Positions 61,724-64,000 of a stretch of 64,000 nt of DNA are shown in pieces; position 1 is the first letter of the stretch, and each line of letters begins with the position of its first letter. This stretch comes from Fumia sp045645505 (lineage in GTDB: Bacteria; Bacillota; Clostridia; Oscillospirales; Ruminococcaceae), in assembly GCA_045645505.1 (NCBI GenBank), contig JAZRIW010000002.1, forward strand, positions 62,001-126,000. The letters run 5' to 3'. Made by a program: the position numbers and the translations under genes. The notes under the pieces were generated by a model, which was given only the letters and a program-made list of their open reading frames with translations, had not been told where the DNA came from and did not search any database.

Positions 61724-62755
61724 TTAACCGAGATTGTTTAAATCATAGCTCGAATCTAATTTTTTAGGAGATATTTTGTATTCCCATACTACTTCGCGTG
61801 AAGAATCATAGATTTGGATATTAAAACTATACTCTGCAAAGCTATCTTTTCCAATTAACAAATTTTCTTCTGGGATAATGTACATATAATCATTTGCAGG
61901 TGAATTTGTTACCCTGAATGCATATCCACTTTCTACTTTCTTAGGTCCGAGTCCATTGATTAAATGATATTCTTTTAAGAAATTCCAATCGCTACACATT
62001 TGAATATGGAAAATCTCATAAGTTTTTTTAGTTTGTTTTCCCGCATAATCACTGTAATATATATGATTTAAATAACCTATTCCATTTTCAAACCAAATAG
62101 GTGTTATTCCTTCTTTTATTCCGTATAAAATTGTTTCATTACGGTATAATCCATATAGTTTACTCCAATCGGCATTATAGCTGGATATTACTATATATGG
62201 TTTCCAACTAGCGGAGTTTTCATCAAATGACCATGATAGATGCAACTCATAATTGTCGTTTGCATATTTATGTTGCGCAAGACATGTAACAGTACAAGAG
62301 AAATATCTTTCTTCTATACTTCCCTCAACTTCTCCAATTTGTATATTTTCAGGGCTACCGTCAACAACAGATGCTATCATATTTTTAATGGCTTCCTCGC
62401 TGTAATCAGGCTTCGATATTGGTGTTGTCTTTCGTTCAATAGTTGCTATCTTTTCAAGTTTCCAACCATCATCATAAAGCTTATAATCCATTGTTATCTG
62501 ATGTGAAAAATAATGTGTTTGTTCACTATCTTCAATTTTGGTATCAACTTCAATGTAATCGGTGCCGGCTTTGGAATCAGTTCTTCGTTCTGTAATAGTG
62601 AAATCAGTTATAGAATAATTACCAATGTAATTTTCTTTGTAAAAATCACTGGCTAAAAAATCAGTTTTTAATTCATTTTCAGATTTTGCTTCCGGGGTAC
62701 ATCCGCAGATGGTTAACGCCAAAAACAATGTCAATACAGCAATGATTTTCTTCAT
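61724..62755 (-). CDS. Lipoprotein of unknown function
   Basis: No family recognised. The 343 residues have a lipoprotein signal with lipobox LTICGC (lipidation Cys near residue 19), then two regions resembling repeated beta-sheet domains with many Tyr, Ser and Glu residues (YSITDFTITERR, FSCTVTCLAQHKY). The tail SPKKLDSSYDLNNLG is of interest because a near-copy of its last codons lies at 63146-63178. Regulated, by position, by the divergent XRE protein. Codon use is less biased than in the core genes, in keeping with an accessory region. Confidence 0.78.
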   Translation of the reverse strand: MKKIIAVLTLFLALTICGCTPEAKSENELKTDFLASDFYKENYIGNYSITDFTITERRTDSKAGTDYIEVDTKIEDSEQTHYFSHQITMDYKLYDDGWKLEKIATIERKTTPISKPDYSEEAIKNMIASVVDGSPENIQIGEVEGSIEERYFSCTVTCLAQHKYANDNYELHLSWSFDENSASWKPYIVISSYNADWSKLYGLYRNETILYGIKEGITPIWFENGIGYLNHIYYSDYAGKQTKKTYEIFHIQMCSDWNFLKEYHLINGLGPKKVESGYAFRVTNSPANDYMYIIPEENLLIGKDSFAEYSFNIQIYDSSREVVWEYKISPKKLDSSYDLNNLG

Positions 62756-62777
62756 TTTTATAACTCCTTTTACTTAT

Positions 62778-62821
62778 TCTATAATAATTATAGACATTTT
62801 CTATCTAAAAGTCAATAGAAA
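62778..62821. promoter_or_regulatory. Two inverted repeats over the lipoprotein promoter
   Basis: TCTATAATAATTATAGA (62778-62794, symmetric around one base) covers the -10, and TTTCTAT (62798-62804) with ATAGAAA (62815-62821) covers the -35 and spacer. Both carry TCTAT/ATAGA half-sites, as expected for a dimeric XRE regulator. Confidence 0.55.
62787..62815 (-). promoter_or_regulatory. Promoter of the lipoprotein gene
   Basis: Minus strand TTGACT (62815-62810), 17-bp spacer and perfect TATAAT (62792-62787). Confidence 0.7.
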
Positions 62822-62856
62822 GTTTATATCTATGGTAAATTATAAATGGTGATTTT

Positions 62857-63090
62857 ATGAATTTATCATTTGGTGAAAAAATAAGAAATTTGCGTGAGGA
62901 TCTTGGACTTAATCAAACTGAGCTTGGTGAAAAAGTAGGTATGACACAAAGAAAAATTTCTTATATCGAAAATAATAGGTTTGAGCCTTCAATTGATGAT
63001 ATAAGACAGTTGTGCTTGTTTTTTGACATTTCTTCCGATTATCTTCTGAATCTTCCAAAGGAATTAAAATATCCGTATAAGAATAAATAA
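62857..63090 (+). CDS. XRE-family helix-turn-helix regulator
   Basis: A 77-residue Cro/CI-type DNA-binding protein: GEKIRNLREDLGLNQTELGE, KVGMTQRKISYIENNRFEPS and IRQLCLFFDISSDYLLNLPK make up a single complete HTH domain with no ligand domain. GGTGATTTT precedes the ATG. Divergent from the lipoprotein gene with 101 bp between; probably controls it and itself through the TCTAT/ATAGA sites. Confidence 0.9.
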   Translation: MNLSFGEKIRNLREDLGLNQTELGEKVGMTQRKISYIENNRFEPSIDDIRQLCLFFDISSDYLLNLPKELKYPYKNK

Positions 63091-63123
63091 ACCCCACCAG
63101 AAAATTAGGTGGGGTTTATTTAT
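63083..63123 (+). terminator. Terminator after the XRE gene
   Basis: A 16-bp stem (63083-63098 with 63108-63123; core AAACCCCACC/GGTGGGGTTT) overlaps the XRE stop codon. Confidence 0.8.
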
Positions 63124-63145
63124 AAGTATTCACTTTAATTTTTAG

Positions 63146-63214
63146 CCGAGATTGTTTAAATCGTAGCTTGAATCTAATGCTTTTGGTTGGCGTTTAAGCG
63201 ATTTTGACGACTGA
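63146..63214. pseudogene. Chimeric scar of two gene tails
   Basis: 63146-63178 repeats 61728-61760 with two mismatches in 33 bases; on the minus strand, with the stop at 63143-63145, it reads PKALDSSYDLNNLG-stop, the tail of the lipoprotein. 63176-63214 on the plus strand reads NAFGWRLSDFDD-stop, like the remnant at 61101-61142. The two tails meet end to end, which suggests recombination between paralogous loci. Confidence 0.5.
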
Positions 63215-63223
63215 TACAAAAAT

Positions 63224-63256
63224 AAAACCGCAAGGGATTTCCTTGCGGTTTTTGTA
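63224..63256 (+). terminator. Terminator after the scar
   Basis: AAAACCGCAAGG (63224-63235) pairs with CCTTGCGGTTTT (63241-63252), then T residues. It probably belonged to the lost gene. Confidence 0.75.
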
Positions 63257-63327
63257 TTTGTGAAAGGATTCTTCCAAGAAGAATTTCTATTTCTATGTAA
63301 AAAATAAAAAAAATAAATTATATTTCA

Positions 63328-63490
63328 GGAAAAATTTTTCCGGGAAAAACTACCATTTTTACAGGGAAAATCCCTTTCAGACGGCATTTTGGCGGGGAAA
63401 CTTTCATTTTTCCAGGGAAAACTGTCATTTTTACAGGGTAAATCCCTTTCAGACGGCATTTTGGCGGGGAAAAACTTTCATTTTTCCAGG
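63328..63490. repeat. Direct repeat of 72-74 bp in two copies, with a preceding palindrome
   Basis: A 14-bp palindrome GGAAAAATTTTTCC (63328-63341) is followed by two adjacent units (63354-63425 and 63426-63490). Each starts CATTTTTACAGGG and contains TCCCTTTCAGACGGCATTTT and GGCGGGG, then CTTTCATTTTTCCAGG. Copies differ by one substitution and a 2-base insertion. Short AGGGA/TCCCT dyads lie inside. The stretch has no reading frame of note. Confidence 0.75.
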
Positions 63491-63504
63491 AAAAATCCCT
63501 AAAG

Positions 63505-63548
63505 TAAATAAAAATAAATAAAAATAAATAAAAATAAATTAAAATAAA
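63505..63548. repeat. A+T tandem repeat, 10-bp period
   Basis: About four units of AAAATAAATA, the last one degenerate. Ordinary microsatellite-like sequence. The remaining bases up to 63648 hold A/T-rich DNA, two GTTACT repeats and a C-rich patch; I see no gene there. Confidence 0.7.
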
Positions 63549-63648
63549 GGGAAAATAAATTTAAAAAAATTTTTTTCACATCTGTTACTTTTGTTACTCT
63601 TTTATGTGGTAAAATAGTATTGTGAAAAAAATCCCCCGAGCCCCCAGA

Positions 63649-64000
63649 CTAAAAAATCTTTATTTTATCAAACCTTGTCCGATAGGAACAATGCTTACAA
63701 AGTTCTAAATCTATATGACGGTTGGTGAGGTTATAAGAAATCTTGTCAACCTCTTTTAAAATTTCGCTTATTGAATCATCAAAAATGTTACCGAGAGGAG
63801 CTTCGCCATTTGAATCAAGACAACAGGGAACTACGGTTCCGTCTGCTAAAACCCCTAACATACTGCGTGTACCATAGCAGATACCATCTTCTGAGACGAA
63901 AGGATTTTCAAGGGAAGGCCAGGTGAATTCTTCTTCCCAGCTTAAAAAAATTCCTTTATCAAGCATAACACTTTTATTGTTTGACATATATTTTTTGAGA
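63649..64000 (-). CDS. Radical SAM/SPASM protein, C-terminal part (continues past the window)
   Basis: The frame is open to the right edge (codons for LKKY precede the ATG at 63987), so this is a C-terminal fragment. It carries a SPASM auxiliary-cluster domain: ICYGTRSMLGVLADGTVVPC followed by CLDSNGEAPLGNIFDD and CKHCSY, giving the Cys set typical of SPASM radical SAM enzymes. The catalytic CxxxCxxC half would lie beyond the window. Such enzymes modify peptides or sugars; the substrate is unknown. Confidence 0.85.
   Translation of the reverse strand, partial: LKKYMSNNKSVMLDKGIFLSWEEEFTWPSLENPFVSEDGICYGTRSMLGVLADGTVVPCCLDSNGEAPLGNIFDDSISEILKEVDKISYNLTNRHIDLELCKHCSYRTRFDKIKIF

Noticed and set aside
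63354..63490. CRISPR array
   Set aside because: Only two units directly adjacent, with no spacers and no cas genes nearby.
63630..63648. G-quadruplex or terminator in the C-rich patch after the SPASM gene
   Set aside because: Only two G-runs on the minus strand and no stem; not enough for either.

Overview
The window is A+T-rich, densely packed, mostly operon-organised DNA from an endospore-forming member of the Firmicutes, most likely class Clostridia. Spore-formation families occur throughout: a SpoIID/LytB-type protein, YlmC/YmxH, YlbJ, YqfC, YqfD and SpoIIR. The gene orders phoH-ybeY-dgkA-era-yqzL-recO-mutS2, glgBCDA-glgP and potABCD, frequent GTG/TTG starts with strong AGGAGG-type ribosome sites, and U-tailed hairpin terminators all fit. 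The sequence alone does not support a species name.

Layout. 0-7.9 kb: the end of thiI, two Ser-rich secreted or anchored proteins, a TIM-barrel sugar isomerase-like protein, a PcrA/UvrD helicase, a VanY-type carboxypeptidase and an LCP-like envelope protein. 7.9-18 kb: a cytoplasmic GH13 amylase divergent from a complete glycogen operon (glgB, glgC, glgD, glgA, glgP), with a perfect 18-bp palindrome between them. 18.1-20.5 kb: a polar amino-acid ABC transporter. 20.5-31 kb: ylmC, an RluA-type synthase, ylbJ and yqfC on the minus strand, facing away from yqfD-phoH-ybeY-dgkA-era-yqzL-recO-mutS2. 31-35.3 kb: a minus-strand polyamine transporter operon (potABCD) with a strong promoter and a structured leader of about 150 nt. 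35.5-44 kb: a HTH-nucleotidyltransferase, radC, a TIM-barrel protein, a PHP phosphatase, a GH35 beta-galactosidase, a YgjV-type membrane protein and nagB/nagA amino-sugar genes. 44-58.1 kb: uvrBA, an Lrp regulator with an aminotransferase behind a structured leader, ispE, spoIIR, pth, mfd, then rsmI and trmN6 on the minus strand. 58.2-61 kb: tRNA-Leu(CAA), a membrane protein and ilvD. 61-64 kb: an accessory region with gene remnants, a DUF559 endonuclease-like gene between mirror-image palindromes, a lipoprotein/XRE divergon, a 72-bp direct repeat and the C-terminus of a SPASM radical-SAM protein.

The genes form several working sets: carbon storage and mobilisation (GH13, Glg enzymes), nutrient uptake (amino acids, polyamines), DNA repair (PcrA, RecO, MutS2, RadC, UvrAB, Mfd), translation and rRNA/tRNA upkeep (ThiI, YbeY, Era, Pth, RsmI, TrmN6), and sporulation. 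The observations most worth following are the potA leader, whose internal strand can form ten consecutive pairs with the Shine-Dalgarno region; the palindrome-flanked DUF559 cassette; the long folded leader before the Lrp-aminotransferase operon; and a motif shared upstream of the GH35 and YgjV-type genes.
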